A stretch of 64,000 nucleotides of DNA from Longimicrobiaceae bacterium (lineage in GTDB: Bacteria > Gemmatimonadota > Gemmatimonadetes > Longimicrobiales > Longimicrobiaceae), in contig DASVBS010000074.1 in the NCBI GenBank assembly GCA_036375715.1, positions 1-64,000 of the forward strand, given 5' to 3'. The translations under genes were made by a program, and so were the position numbers. The notes beneath the pieces are model-generated. The model saw only the letters and a list, made by a program, of their open reading frames with translations, had not been told where the DNA came from and did no database searches. Shown in pieces: positions 32,346 through 43,172 of this stretch (positions within the stretch are counted from its first letter, which is position 1; each line of letters begins with the position of its first letter).

Positions 32346-33242
32346 ATGGAAAAGATCCGAGTGGTCGGCTTGATGACCGTCCTCACCCTCCTGTTGGTGG
32401 GGCTCGGAGGGTACGTGGGCGGCAACGGCGGGGCGCTGATGTTCTTCCTCATCGCTCTGGCGATGAACTTCGGGATGTACTGGTTCAGCGACCGGATCGT
32501 CCTCAAGCAGTATCGCGCCCACATCGTCGAGCGGGGTGAGGAGGGTGGCCGCTTCGATCGGCTCTACGACATGGTGGACCGGCTGCGTCGCAACGCTGGT
32601 CTTCCTATGCCCGTCGTGGCGGTCTCCGAGCAGATGCAGCCCAACGCCTTCGCTACCGGTCGCAACCCGAAGCATGCGGTCGTGTGTGTGACCCGCGGAA
32701 TGTGGGAGCTGGTCGCGCGCGGCCACATGACGGAGGAGGAGCTCGAGGGCGTGATGGCGCACGAGCTCGCCCATATCCAGCACCGGCACATGCTGGTCGG
32801 CACGATCGCGGCAAGCATGGCCGGCGCGGTGATGATGATCGGGAACATGCTCAAGTGGGGCGCGATCTTCGGGATGGGCGGCCGCGACAGTGAGGACAAC
32901 AACCCGCTGGCGTTGATCGCCCTCGCGATCCTCGCCCCGATTGCCGCCATGTTGGTGCAGTTGGCGATCTCCCGCCGCAACGAGTTCGAGGCGGACGCCG
33001 GTGCGGCGCGCATCAGCGGCAAGCCCCTGGCCCTCGCCAGTGCCCTGCAGAAGATCGAGCAGATCGCGACCCGTCACCCAATGGACGTGAGCCCTTCCGC
33101 GGCGCACCTGGCGATCGTGAACCCGCTGGGAGCGCTCGGAGGCATCACCAACCTCTTCCGCACCCATCCTCCGACCGAGGAGCGGGTCGAGCGGCTGCAG
33201 CAGCTGACCACCCAGATCGGCGCAGTGCCGCTGCCGCGGTGA
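32346..33242 (+). CDS. htpX: HtpX-type M48 membrane metalloprotease
   Basis: A 298-residue inner-membrane zinc protease degrading misfolded membrane proteins. Two N-terminal hydrophobic segments (residues 8-24 and 30-48) precede the zinc motif HELAH (139-143). Two further hydrophobic stretches (155-175 and 190-212) are followed by NEFEADAGAARISGKP, with the third zinc ligand Glu. The C-terminus (FRTHPPTEERVERLQQL) is the HtpX signature. It is the first gene of the overlapping htpX-lipid kinase-uvrA trio. Confidence 0.95.
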   Translation: MEKIRVVGLMTVLTLLLVGLGGYVGGNGGALMFFLIALAMNFGMYWFSDRIVLKQYRAHIVERGEEGGRFDRLYDMVDRLRRNAGLPMPVVAVSEQMQPNAFATGRNPKHAVVCVTRGMWELVARGHMTEEELEGVMAHELAHIQHRHMLVGTIAASMAGAVMMIGNMLKWGAIFGMGGRDSEDNNPLALIALAILAPIAAMLVQLAISRRNEFEADAGAARISGKPLALASALQKIEQIATRHPMDVSPSAAHLAIVNPLGALGGITNLFRTHPPTEERVERLQQLTTQIGAVPLPR

Positions 33243-34180
33243 CCCTCCTTCCGCCGGATCCCTTCGCCGGCCGGATGCTGGTCATCTTCAATCCGGTCGC
33301 CGGGCAGGATGACCCCTCGCGAGTGCGTCGCCAGATCGGCGGCGCACTTGCCGTACGCGGGGCCTCGTTCGACCTCGTCGAGACGAAGGGTGCAGGCCAC
33401 GCCGAGCAGTTCGCGAAGGAGGCGGTAGAACGAGGCTACGGCTGCGTAGTGGCCGCCGGCGGCGACGGTACCATCGCCGAGGTGATCACCGGTCTCGCGG
33501 GAGGCAATGTCCCGTTGGGAATCATCCCGCTGGGCACGGGGAACCAGCTCGCCGCCAATCTAGGTATTCCCACCGACGTCGAGCGGGCGGTGGAGGTCGC
33601 CGTGAGTGGGTCTCCCCGTCCCATCGACATCGGCCAGCTCGATAGCGGGCGCTACTTCGCCCTGATGGCAGGGGCGGGTTGGGATGCGGAGGTGATGGGA
33701 AGCTGCACCCGCGAGCTGAAGGAGCGCTGGGGCTTCGGCGCTTATCTCTTCCAGGGTCTGCGACGCGCAGCCGCCCCGCCGTCCGCCCTCTTTCGCATCA
33801 TCGCTGACGGCGCCGAATTCGAAGTTCGGGCCGCGACGGTCCTCATCGCCAACGCCGGACAGCTTTTCTCGAGCCTCTTCCCGGTGGAGGTGCGGATCGC
33901 GCCTGATGTGTCCTTCCAGGACGGCAAACTCGACATCTGCATCTTCGCGCCTCGCACCCTGCCGGACGTCGCCGCGGTGCTGTGGAAGGTCGCTCGCCGC
34001 AAGTACGTGGGGGACGACCGGATGATCTACCTGCAAGCTCGCGAAGTGACCCTCCAGGCCGACCCACCTACCATCACCCAGGTGGATGGAGACTGCATGG
34101 GTGAGACACCTCTTGCCGCCCGCGCCATCCCCGGAGGCGTGCAGGTCCTCATGCCTGAGGGATCGATACGCGGCGCTTGA
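33239..34180 (+). CDS. Diacylglycerol/lipid kinase (DagK_cat, LCB5/YegS type)
   Basis: A 313-residue ATP-dependent lipid kinase. VIFNPVAGQ at the N-terminus, the nucleotide-binding GGDGT (residues 74-78) and [19 protein letters not shown] are the defining motifs. The C-terminal beta-domain includes [13 protein letters not shown]. It probably phosphorylates diacylglycerol or a related membrane lipid. GTG at 33239 overlaps the htpX stop by four bases. Its own stop overlaps a TTG that could be an alternative uvrA start. Confidence 0.92.
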   Translation: MTLLPPDPFAGRMLVIFNPVAGQDDPSRVRRQIGGALAVRGASFDLVETKGAGHAEQFAKEAVERGYGCVVAAGGDGTIAEVITGLAGGNVPLGIIPLGTGNQLAANLGIPTDVERAVEVAVSGSPRPIDIGQLDSGRYFALMAGAGWDAEVMGSCTRELKERWGFGAYLFQGLRRAAAPPSALFRIIADGAEFEVRAATVLIANAGQLFSSLFPVEVRIAPDVSFQDGKLDICIFAPRTLPDVAAVLWKVARRKYVGDDRMIYLQAREVTLQADPPTITQVDGDCMGETPLAARAIPGGVQVLMPEGSIRGA

Positions 34181-34212
34181 AAGCGGCTGGTCCTTGCGGT
34201 AAATTTTCGGGA

Positions 34213-37077
<2,865 letters not shown>

Positions 37078-37210
37078 GCTAGCGGCTGCGGCGGGCCCTG
37101 CCGAAACTATCCTTGCCAAATGCCGTAAAGGCTATTCAAGATGTGAAGTGGCATGGTGGCGGCGGCGCTCGGCATGCCGGGATCACCCTCGCACTCAACC
37201 GGAGAATCGC

Positions 37211-37600
37211 ATGGTGACGCGCGAAGATGTGGAGAGCTTCCTCCTTCGGATGGAGCTGGAGGTCGAGGAGGTCGAACCCGGGATGTGGGTGGCGCACCAC
37301 GCCGACGACAGTGCACGCCTGGTGGTACACTATTCGCCACCGCTAGTGGTGCTGCGCACGAAAGTCATGGACGTTCCGGATGATGAGCAGCGCTGCCTGG
37401 AACTGTACCGCCGGCTGCTGGAGCTAAACGCCACCGATCTCGTGCACGGCGCTTATGGAATCGAGGAGGGTGACATCATCCTCTCGGACTCGCTGGAGCT
37501 CGAGAACCTCGACTTCAACGAATTCCAGGCGTCCGTCGACTCGATGCAGCTCGCGGTCGCCTCGCACCTGGAGAGCCTTTCGCCCTTTCGCAACTGCTAA
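37211..37600 (+). CDS. YbjN domain-containing protein
   Basis: A 129-residue soluble protein with the CesT/YbjN-like chaperone fold. It begins TREDVESFLLRMELEVEEVE, then has beta strands (WVAHHADD, RLVVHYSPPLVVLRTKVMDVP), and LELYRRLLELNATDLVHGAYGIEEGDIILSDSLELE, which matches the YbjN pattern. GGAG lies six bases before the ATG at 37211. It ends 11 bases before pspA, so the two are likely coexpressed, suggesting a role in envelope stress. Confidence 0.8.
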   Translation: MVTREDVESFLLRMELEVEEVEPGMWVAHHADDSARLVVHYSPPLVVLRTKVMDVPDDEQRCLELYRRLLELNATDLVHGAYGIEEGDIILSDSLELENLDFNEFQASVDSMQLAVASHLESLSPFRNC

Positions 37601-37611
37601 CCCCACGATCC

Positions 37612-38466
37612 ATGGGCATCTTTTCCAAACTCTCCACGGTCATCAGGTCCAACATCAATGATCTGATCGCTCGGGCGGAAAATCCCGAGAAGATGCTGAA
37701 TCAGATCATCCTGGACATGCGCGAGCAGCTCACCAAGGCCAAGCAGGAGGTCGCGGTGGCGATCGCGGATGAGCGCAAGCTGAAGGCGCAGGCGGAGGAG
37801 GAGGCGCGACAGGCGCAGGAGTGGGAGCGCCGGGCGATGCTGGCCGTCAAGGAGAACAGGGATGATCTCGCGCGGCAGGCGCTGCTGCGTCAGCAGGAGT
37901 ACGCGCAGCGAGCGCAGAGCCTGTACGAGACCTGGCAGCGACAATCCGCCGAAACGGAGCGCCTGAAGGAATCCCTCCGGCAGCTCAACGCCAAGATCGA
38001 GGAAGCGCGGCGCAAGAAGAACCTCCTCATCGCCAAGCAGAAGCGGGCGGAGGCGCAGAAGCGGATCCACGAGACCATGGCCGGGCTGTCCGACCGGTCT
38101 GCCTTCGAGGCGTTCGACCGGATGGCGGAGCGGATCGAGGACAACGAACGCCGCACCCTCGCTTCAGCGGAGGTGACCGCTGAGCTGAGCGCGGGCGACC
38201 ACCTGGAGAGGGAGTTTAAGGCTCTCGAGAGCGGCGACAACGCTGACGAACGGCTCATCGAGCTCAAGCGTAAGATGGGCCTGCTCCCGCCGCCGGAGCC
38301 GGAAGAAACCGCGCAACTGAGCTCCGGTGACAACGGTCAGCGGCAGCTCAACTCGGGGTCGAGCGAGCACCCGGGGGCAGGGCCGAGCGACCACCCCGTG
38401 CAGGAGGCCGAGCTGCTGGAGGAGTTCGAGGAGTTGGAGAAGGGTGAAGCCGGCGCCGGAGGCTGA
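37612..38466 (+). CDS. pspA: Phage shock protein A family (PspA/IM30/Vipp1)
   Basis: A 284-residue membrane-stress effector that oligomerises on and protects damaged membranes. GIFSKLSTVIRSNINDLIARAENPEKMLNQIILDM is the typical N-terminal amphipathic and helix-1 region, followed by long coiled-coil helices to about residue 190. The remaining 90 residues form an acidic, low-complexity tail ending LLEEFEELEKGEAG, longer than E. coli PspA (222 residues) and reminiscent of Vipp1-like extensions. No pspBC or pspF is present nearby. It lies in an operon with the YbjN-like gene and is followed by a strong terminator. Confidence 0.92.
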   Translation: MGIFSKLSTVIRSNINDLIARAENPEKMLNQIILDMREQLTKAKQEVAVAIADERKLKAQAEEEARQAQEWERRAMLAVKENRDDLARQALLRQQEYAQRAQSLYETWQRQSAETERLKESLRQLNAKIEEARRKKNLLIAKQKRAEAQKRIHETMAGLSDRSAFEAFDRMAERIEDNERRTLASAEVTAELSAGDHLEREFKALESGDNADERLIELKRKMGLLPPPEPEETAQLSSGDNGQRQLNSGSSEHPGAGPSDHPVQEAELLEEFEELEKGEAGAGG

Positions 38467-38506
38467 TTCGCCACTTCCCCGGTCACTCGGCTATCTGTAG
38501 TTTCAA

Positions 38507-38540
38507 CCGGACGGGAGCGTCGCTTCCGTCCGGGTTTTTT
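38507..38540 (+). terminator. Intrinsic terminator after pspA
   Basis: An 11-bp stem (38507-38517 pairing with 38523-38533, one G-U) has a CGTCG loop and is followed by G and six T (38535-38540). It ends 21 bases before the next ATG. Confidence 0.9.
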
Positions 38541-38561
38541 CGTCCTTCACCTTCAAGCGGT

Positions 38562-39683
38562 ATGGCGAGGGTTCGCAATCCATTCGGTCTGTTCGTGGCG
38601 ATCCTCGTCACCATTCTGGTGCTGCTCTTCATCAAGAGCATCGCCGACATTCTGCTGCTCTTCTTCATCGCGGTTCTCTTCTCGCTGTACCTGCACGCGA
38701 TCACGGATTTCCTCGAGCAGCGGCTCGACGTGCCGCGGGTTGTGGGGCTCTGTGCGGCGCTCATTTTCACGCTGATCGCCGTAGGTGCGCTGGTGGCGTT
38801 GATCGTTCCCCCGGTCCTGCGGCAGACCCAGGATCTGCTGATCGCCCTGCCGGGGCTCCTCGTGCAGTGGCAGCAGGCGCTGATCGATCTGGCCAGTGAC
38901 TACCCGCTGATCGGCCAACTGGTGGAGACCACGAACCCGCGGCCGCTGGAGCTGGATTCGCCGTTGGCGACGCTCGGACAGTACTTCACCAACCTGTTCC
39001 CGTACCTCTACAGTGTCCTGCACCTCCTCATCCTGCTGGTGTCGGTGGTGGTGATGGGGGTCTACATGACCCTGCGGCCGTCGGTGTACGAGACCGGGTT
39101 CATCCGCCTCCTGCCGCCGGTACACCGGGATCTGGGGCGGGACATCCTGCGGGAGCTGTCCATCACTCTGCGAGCCTGGATCGTAGGACAGTTGCTCGCG
39201 ATGGTCTTCCTGGGCGTGCTGACCTGGATCGGGCTGCTCATCCTGCAGGTGCCCTACGCCCTGGCCTTCGCGGTCTTTACCGGCGTGGTCGTGGTGGTGC
39301 CCTTCTTCGGCACCCTGGTGTCGACCGTTCTGCCCGCGCTCTTCGTGCTGGGCTCGCACGGCCTGCTGCACGCTCTGCTGGTGGTGCTGCTCGGTGTGGT
39401 GATCCACCTCATCGAAGCGAACCTCGTGCACCCGATGATCATGGAGCGCCAGGTCCACCTGCCCCCGGTGCTCTCCATCCTGAGCGTGTTGGTGATGGCC
39501 GAGCTGCTGGGCCCCATCGGGCTGCTGGTCGCCGTGCCGACCCTCGCCACCGTCATGGTGGTCGTGCGGCGGCTCTACGTGGAGAGGATCCTGGAAGGGC
39601 GGGGATTCCGGCGGAAGCTTCGGCCCCCCGGGGCGCGTATGCCGGCCGAGCGCACAGGGGCGGCGGAGACGGCGGAGGTGTGA
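38562..39683 (+). CDS. AI-2E family transporter (YdiK/TqsA/PerM-type permease)
   Basis: A 373-residue polytopic membrane protein with the family's pattern: two helix pairs at the N-terminus, a soluble region (about residues 90-150), and the conserved C-terminal half with VVVVPFFGTLVSTVLPALFVLG and LIEANLVHPMIMERQVHLPPVLS. The substrate is unknown. It is paralogous to 19665-20747. The ATG at 38562 comes directly after the pspA terminator, so it has its own promoter or depends on readthrough. Its 3' side abuts an inverted-repeat intergenic element. Confidence 0.88.
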   Translation: MARVRNPFGLFVAILVTILVLLFIKSIADILLLFFIAVLFSLYLHAITDFLEQRLDVPRVVGLCAALIFTLIAVGALVALIVPPVLRQTQDLLIALPGLLVQWQQALIDLASDYPLIGQLVETTNPRPLELDSPLATLGQYFTNLFPYLYSVLHLLILLVSVVVMGVYMTLRPSVYETGFIRLLPPVHRDLGRDILRELSITLRAWIVGQLLAMVFLGVLTWIGLLILQVPYALAFAVFTGVVVVVPFFGTLVSTVLPALFVLGSHGLLHALLVVLLGVVIHLIEANLVHPMIMERQVHLPPVLSILSVLVMAELLGPIGLLVAVPTLATVMVVVRRLYVERILEGRGFRRKLRPPGARMPAERTGAAETAEV

Positions 39684-39691
39684 GCCACAAT

Positions 39692-39907
39692 CTATCGGCT
39701 ACCGGCCATCATCCATCGGCTATCAGCCCGGACCGGTCCGTCGGCTTCGAACGGTATGGGGTTGATGCCGAGGTCGAGACCGGTGGCGCCGTTGAAAGGG
39801 TAGAACCGTAGAAAAATCGGACCGCTTATCGGGCATTGGCCTGCTGCCCGGAGGATCGGCAAGCATCCAGCCCACCGATCCCGAGCGATAGCCGACGGCC
39901 GATAGCC
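39692..39907. repeat. Intergenic element with inverted GATAGCCGA/TCGGCTATC-type repeats
   Basis: CTATCGGCT at 39692-39700 and CATCGGCTATC within 39711-39728 face two reverse-complement copies at 39887-39907 (GATAGCCGACGGCCGATAG). It fills the gap between the convergent AI-2E permease and YggX-like genes. No coding sequence is seen. Confidence 0.55.
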
Positions 39908-39929
39908 CCGGTAACCGGTCGCGGGCCAG

Positions 39930-40208
39930 TTACCACGAAATCGTTCCCTTCTTGCTGGTGTCCACCTGCTCCGCTTCGCCCGTGGAGAACAGGTACTTCT
40001 CCATGTTCTCCATCAGGAACTTCTTGGCGTCGGGATCGCGGAGGTTGAGGCCGTAGTGGTTGATCAGCATGGTCTGGTATTTCAACCACTCGCTCCAGCA
40101 GTTCTGGCAGATCTCCCTCTGGACCCGCTTCCCCAACTCGTTGTTGAGGGGAGCATAAGGCAGAGGCTGACCGGTATTGCCGCAGCGAGTGCACTGGACT
40201 TCTGACAT
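39930..40208 (-). CDS. YggX-like Fe(II)-trafficking protein with added zinc-ribbon cysteines
   Basis: A 92-residue protein resembling YggX, which protects Fe-S clusters and is proposed to traffic Fe(II). ELGKRVQREI, W-x2-W-x5-QTMLINHYGLNLRDPDAKKFLMENMEKYLF matches the YggX core helix order. Unlike enteric YggX it carries two CxxC pairs (Cys6/Cys9 and Cys34/Cys37), forming a likely zinc ribbon or Fe site. The ATG at 40208 is chosen. It is divergent from the small gene at 40345 and from glgP. Confidence 0.85.
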   Translation of the reverse strand: MSEVQCTRCGNTGQPLPYAPLNNELGKRVQREICQNCWSEWLKYQTMLINHYGLNLRDPDAKKFLMENMEKYLFSTGEAEQVDTSKKGTISW

Positions 40209-40344
40209 GATGTTCTCTCGATCGGAAGGCAACGGTACGGGCTCGCCTGAACGCGTAACCAGCGTACCTCTGACTGCGTCGCCCTATCGGGGGTCGAATT
40301 GTCTCTCCTGATACCTGTTTCCATCGATTCCGTTCGTCGCCGAC

Positions 40345-40542
40345 ATGCCGAGCGAACTGCCCGCAAGGATTTCCCCGGATGGCCGTACCGCCACCTGGAA
40401 CCCCGCGCTGACCCGTGCCGCGCAGGTCAGTATCGAGGTCCGCACCCCTTCGGGCGAGCTCGTTCTCCGCACAACGATGAACAGCGGGCGCGCCCGCGTG
40501 CGCGAGCCGGAGCGCATAGAACGGATCCTTTGCGACGACTGA
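40345..40542 (+). CDS. Possible small protein of unknown function (65 residues)
   Basis: An open frame with protein-like composition: ARISPDGRTATWNPALTRAAQVSIEVRTPSGELVLRTT reads like short beta strands. No family, no signal and no clear Shine-Dalgarno are seen. It lies between the divergent YggX-like gene and glgP in an otherwise empty 460-base gap. It may be a chance frame. Confidence 0.4.
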   Translation: MPSELPARISPDGRTATWNPALTRAAQVSIEVRTPSGELVLRTTMNSGRARVREPERIERILCDD

Positions 40543-40676
40543 GGATACAATCCCCGGCGGCCCGAGCCGTGCAGCACCCCCGTCGGCGCGTTGTCCGCCC
40601 GTGAAGTTGCCGGTATCTTCCGGCGTTCGCCGCTCCCCGAGCGGGAGCTCCTCACTCGTCTGTTGGTGCGGTGCAA

Positions 40677-43172
40677 ATGCCAGATCTGTTCTCTCCCGAA
40701 ACTTCCCGTCGGCGGACTCGCGCCGAGATGATGAAGCGGGCGATCAACGACCACATCATCTATACGCTCGCGCTCGAGCCCGCGGCGGCGACGGACCGCG
40801 ATTTCTACATGAGCACGGCGTGGGCGGTCCGGGATCAGCTCGCGGAGCGATGGGCCGCCACGCAGCGCCGCTACGAGCGTGAGGATGCCAAGCGGGTCTA
40901 CTACCTCTCGCTCGAGTTCCTCATGGGGCGCGCCCTGGGCAACGCCATGCTCAGCCTGGGGTTGCGCGAGCCGGTGGCGGAGGCGCTTCTGCCCCTCGGT
41001 TACGACGTGGAGGATCTGGAGGCCATGGAGCCGGACGCCGGGCTGGGTAACGGCGGCCTCGGGCGACTTGCCGCCTGCTACCTCGACTCCATGGCCACGA
41101 TGGGGATCGCGGGCTACGGCTACGGCATCCGCTACGAGCACGGCATCTTCAAACAGCGAATCGTGAACGGGCGCCAGGTGGAGGTGCCCGACAACTGGCT
41201 GCACGACGACAACCCGTGGGAGATTGCCCGCCCGGATCGCACCTACACGGTGAAGTTCTACGGGCGGGTCCATTCGGAGCGCACGCCTGACGGTCGGATC
41301 GCCTTTTCCTGGGTCGATACCCAGGACGTGCTTGCCGTAGCCTACGACACGCCGATTCCCGGCTACCGCAACAACACGGTCAACACGCTGCGGTTGTGGG
41401 CCGCTAAGGCGACCGAGGAGTTCGACCTGCAGGACTTCATCCGTGGCGACTACCTGGCTGCCGTCGAGGCTAAGGCCCACAGCGAAACCATCTCGAAAGT
41501 CCTCTACCCACCCGACGACACCGGCTCGGGCAAGGAGCTGCGCCTCAAGCAGCAGTACTTCTTCGTCACGGCCACGCTGCAGGACATCCTGAGTCGGTAC
41601 AAGCGCGAGCGCCGCACCTTTGACGACTTCCCGGAAAAGGTGCAGATCCAGCTCAACGACACCCACCCTTCTGTGGCCATCCCCGAGCTGATGCGCCTGC
41701 TGATGGACGGCGAAGGGCTGGCGTGGGACGAGGCCTGGCGGATCACGAGGCGTACCTTCGCCTACACGAACCACACGGTTCTTCCCGAAGCGCTCGAGCG
41801 CTGGAGCTACGATCTGTTCGGGCGGCTGCTTCCGCGGCACCTGGAGATCATTCAGGAAGTAGATCGGCGGCTGCGTGCGCGCGTACAGGACCGCTTCCCC
41901 GGGGATCCCGGCCGCGTGGAGCGTATGGCCATCATCGCCAACGGGGAGGTCCGTATGGCCAGCCTGGCCATCGCCGGAAGCCATACGGTCAACGGGGTGG
42001 CCGAGCTGCACTCGAACATCCTGAAGAACGTTCTCTTCCGCGACTTCTACGAGCTCTGGCCAGACCGCTTCACCTCGGTGACGAACGGGGTGACCCAGCG
42101 CCGCTGGATGCTGCACGCCAACCCGGAGCTTTCCGGCTTGATCTCCTCGCGCATCGGCGAGGAGTGGGTGAGCGACCTCCCCCAGCTCCGGCAGCTCGAA
42201 TCGCACGTGGACGATGCCGCGTTCCGCGAACAGTGGCGCTACGTCAAGGAGATCAAGAAGGGAGAGCTCGCGCGGGTGGTGAAGGAGCTGACGGGCGTGC
42301 CAATCGACCCGGCGATGCTCTTCGACGTGCACGTGAAGCGGCTCCACGAGTATAAGCGGCAGCTTCTCAATGCACTCCGGTTGGTCGATCTCTACCTCCG
42401 GTTGCGGGACGATCCCTTGCTGGACATCGTCCCGCGAGCCGTCCTCTTCGGGGGCAAGGCCGCGCCCACATACTGGTTCGCGAAGCTGATCATCAAGCTG
42501 ATCAACTGCATCGCCGACGCGGTGAACAGCGATCCGCTGGTCAACCGCAAGCTGCGCGTGGCTTTCATCCCCGACTACCGGGTCTCGCTGGCGGAGAAGA
42601 TCTTCCCGGGGAGCGACCTGTCCGAACAGATCTCCACGGCCGGGTACGAGGCCTCCGGTACCGGGAACATGAAGTTCGCGCTGAACGGGGCCCTGACGAT
42701 CGGTACCCTGGACGGTGCCAACATCGAGATCGCTGAAGCTGTCGGCCGGGAGAACATCTTCATCTTCGGCCTCACCGCCGAGCAGGTGGCCGAACGCAAG
42801 GCCAACGGGTACCAACCGCGGGAGATCCTGGAGACCAACCCGCGCGTCCGGCGTGTGCTGGATTTCATCCGGGGCAATGGGCTGTGCAGCGAGGAAGGCG
42901 GGATCTTCAAGCCCATCGTAGACGAGCTGGAGACAAACGACCGCTTCATGCTGTTGGCCGATTTCGACGACTTCATTCGCGCGCAGGAGGAGGTGGACGC
43001 GCTGTATCGGAGACCCGACGAATGGACGCGCAGGTCGATCCTCAACGTCGCGCGGTGCGGCTACTTCTCCAGTGACCGGGCAGTGCGCGAGTACGCGGAG
43101 CGCATCTGGCGCCTGCCCGGATGGACGCCGGAGGATGCCTCGACCGAGGGGAGTGTGAGGGGCGAAGGGTGA
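40677..43172 (+). CDS. glgP: Glycogen/starch alpha-glucan phosphorylase
   Basis: Releases glucose-1-phosphate from alpha-1,4-glucans, feeding phosphoglucomutase and glycolysis. The 831-residue GT35 protein has YYLSLEFLMGRALGNAML, GNGGLGRLAACYLDSMA, NDTHPSVAIPELMR, and the pyridoxal-phosphate loop EASGTGNMKFALNGALTIGT with its Schiff-base lysine. The length is that of full phosphorylases (E. coli GlgP 815). The ATG at 40677 is chosen; a GTG six bases upstream is possible. Its TGA overlaps the next gene's GTG, so it heads the saccharide block. Confidence 0.96.
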   Translation: MPDLFSPETSRRRTRAEMMKRAINDHIIYTLALEPAAATDRDFYMSTAWAVRDQLAERWAATQRRYEREDAKRVYYLSLEFLMGRALGNAMLSLGLREPVAEALLPLGYDVEDLEAMEPDAGLGNGGLGRLAACYLDSMATMGIAGYGYGIRYEHGIFKQRIVNGRQVEVPDNWLHDDNPWEIARPDRTYTVKFYGRVHSERTPDGRIAFSWVDTQDVLAVAYDTPIPGYRNNTVNTLRLWAAKATEEFDLQDFIRGDYLAAVEAKAHSETISKVLYPPDDTGSGKELRLKQQYFFVTATLQDILSRYKRERRTFDDFPEKVQIQLNDTHPSVAIPELMRLLMDGEGLAWDEAWRITRRTFAYTNHTVLPEALERWSYDLFGRLLPRHLEIIQEVDRRLRARVQDRFPGDPGRVERMAIIANGEVRMASLAIAGSHTVNGVAELHSNILKNVLFRDFYELWPDRFTSVTNGVTQRRWMLHANPELSGLISSRIGEEWVSDLPQLRQLESHVDDAAFREQWRYVKEIKKGELARVVKELTGVPIDPAMLFDVHVKRLHEYKRQLLNALRLVDLYLRLRDDPLLDIVPRAVLFGGKAAPTYWFAKLIIKLINCIADAVNSDPLVNRKLRVAFIPDYRVSLAEKIFPGSDLSEQISTAGYEASGTGNMKFALNGALTIGTLDGANIEIAEAVGRENIFIFGLTAEQVAERKANGYQPREILETNPRVRRVLDFIRGNGLCSEEGGIFKPIVDELETNDRFMLLADFDDFIRAQEEVDALYRRPDEWTRRSILNVARCGYFSSDRAVREYAERIWRLPGWTPEDASTEGSVRGEG

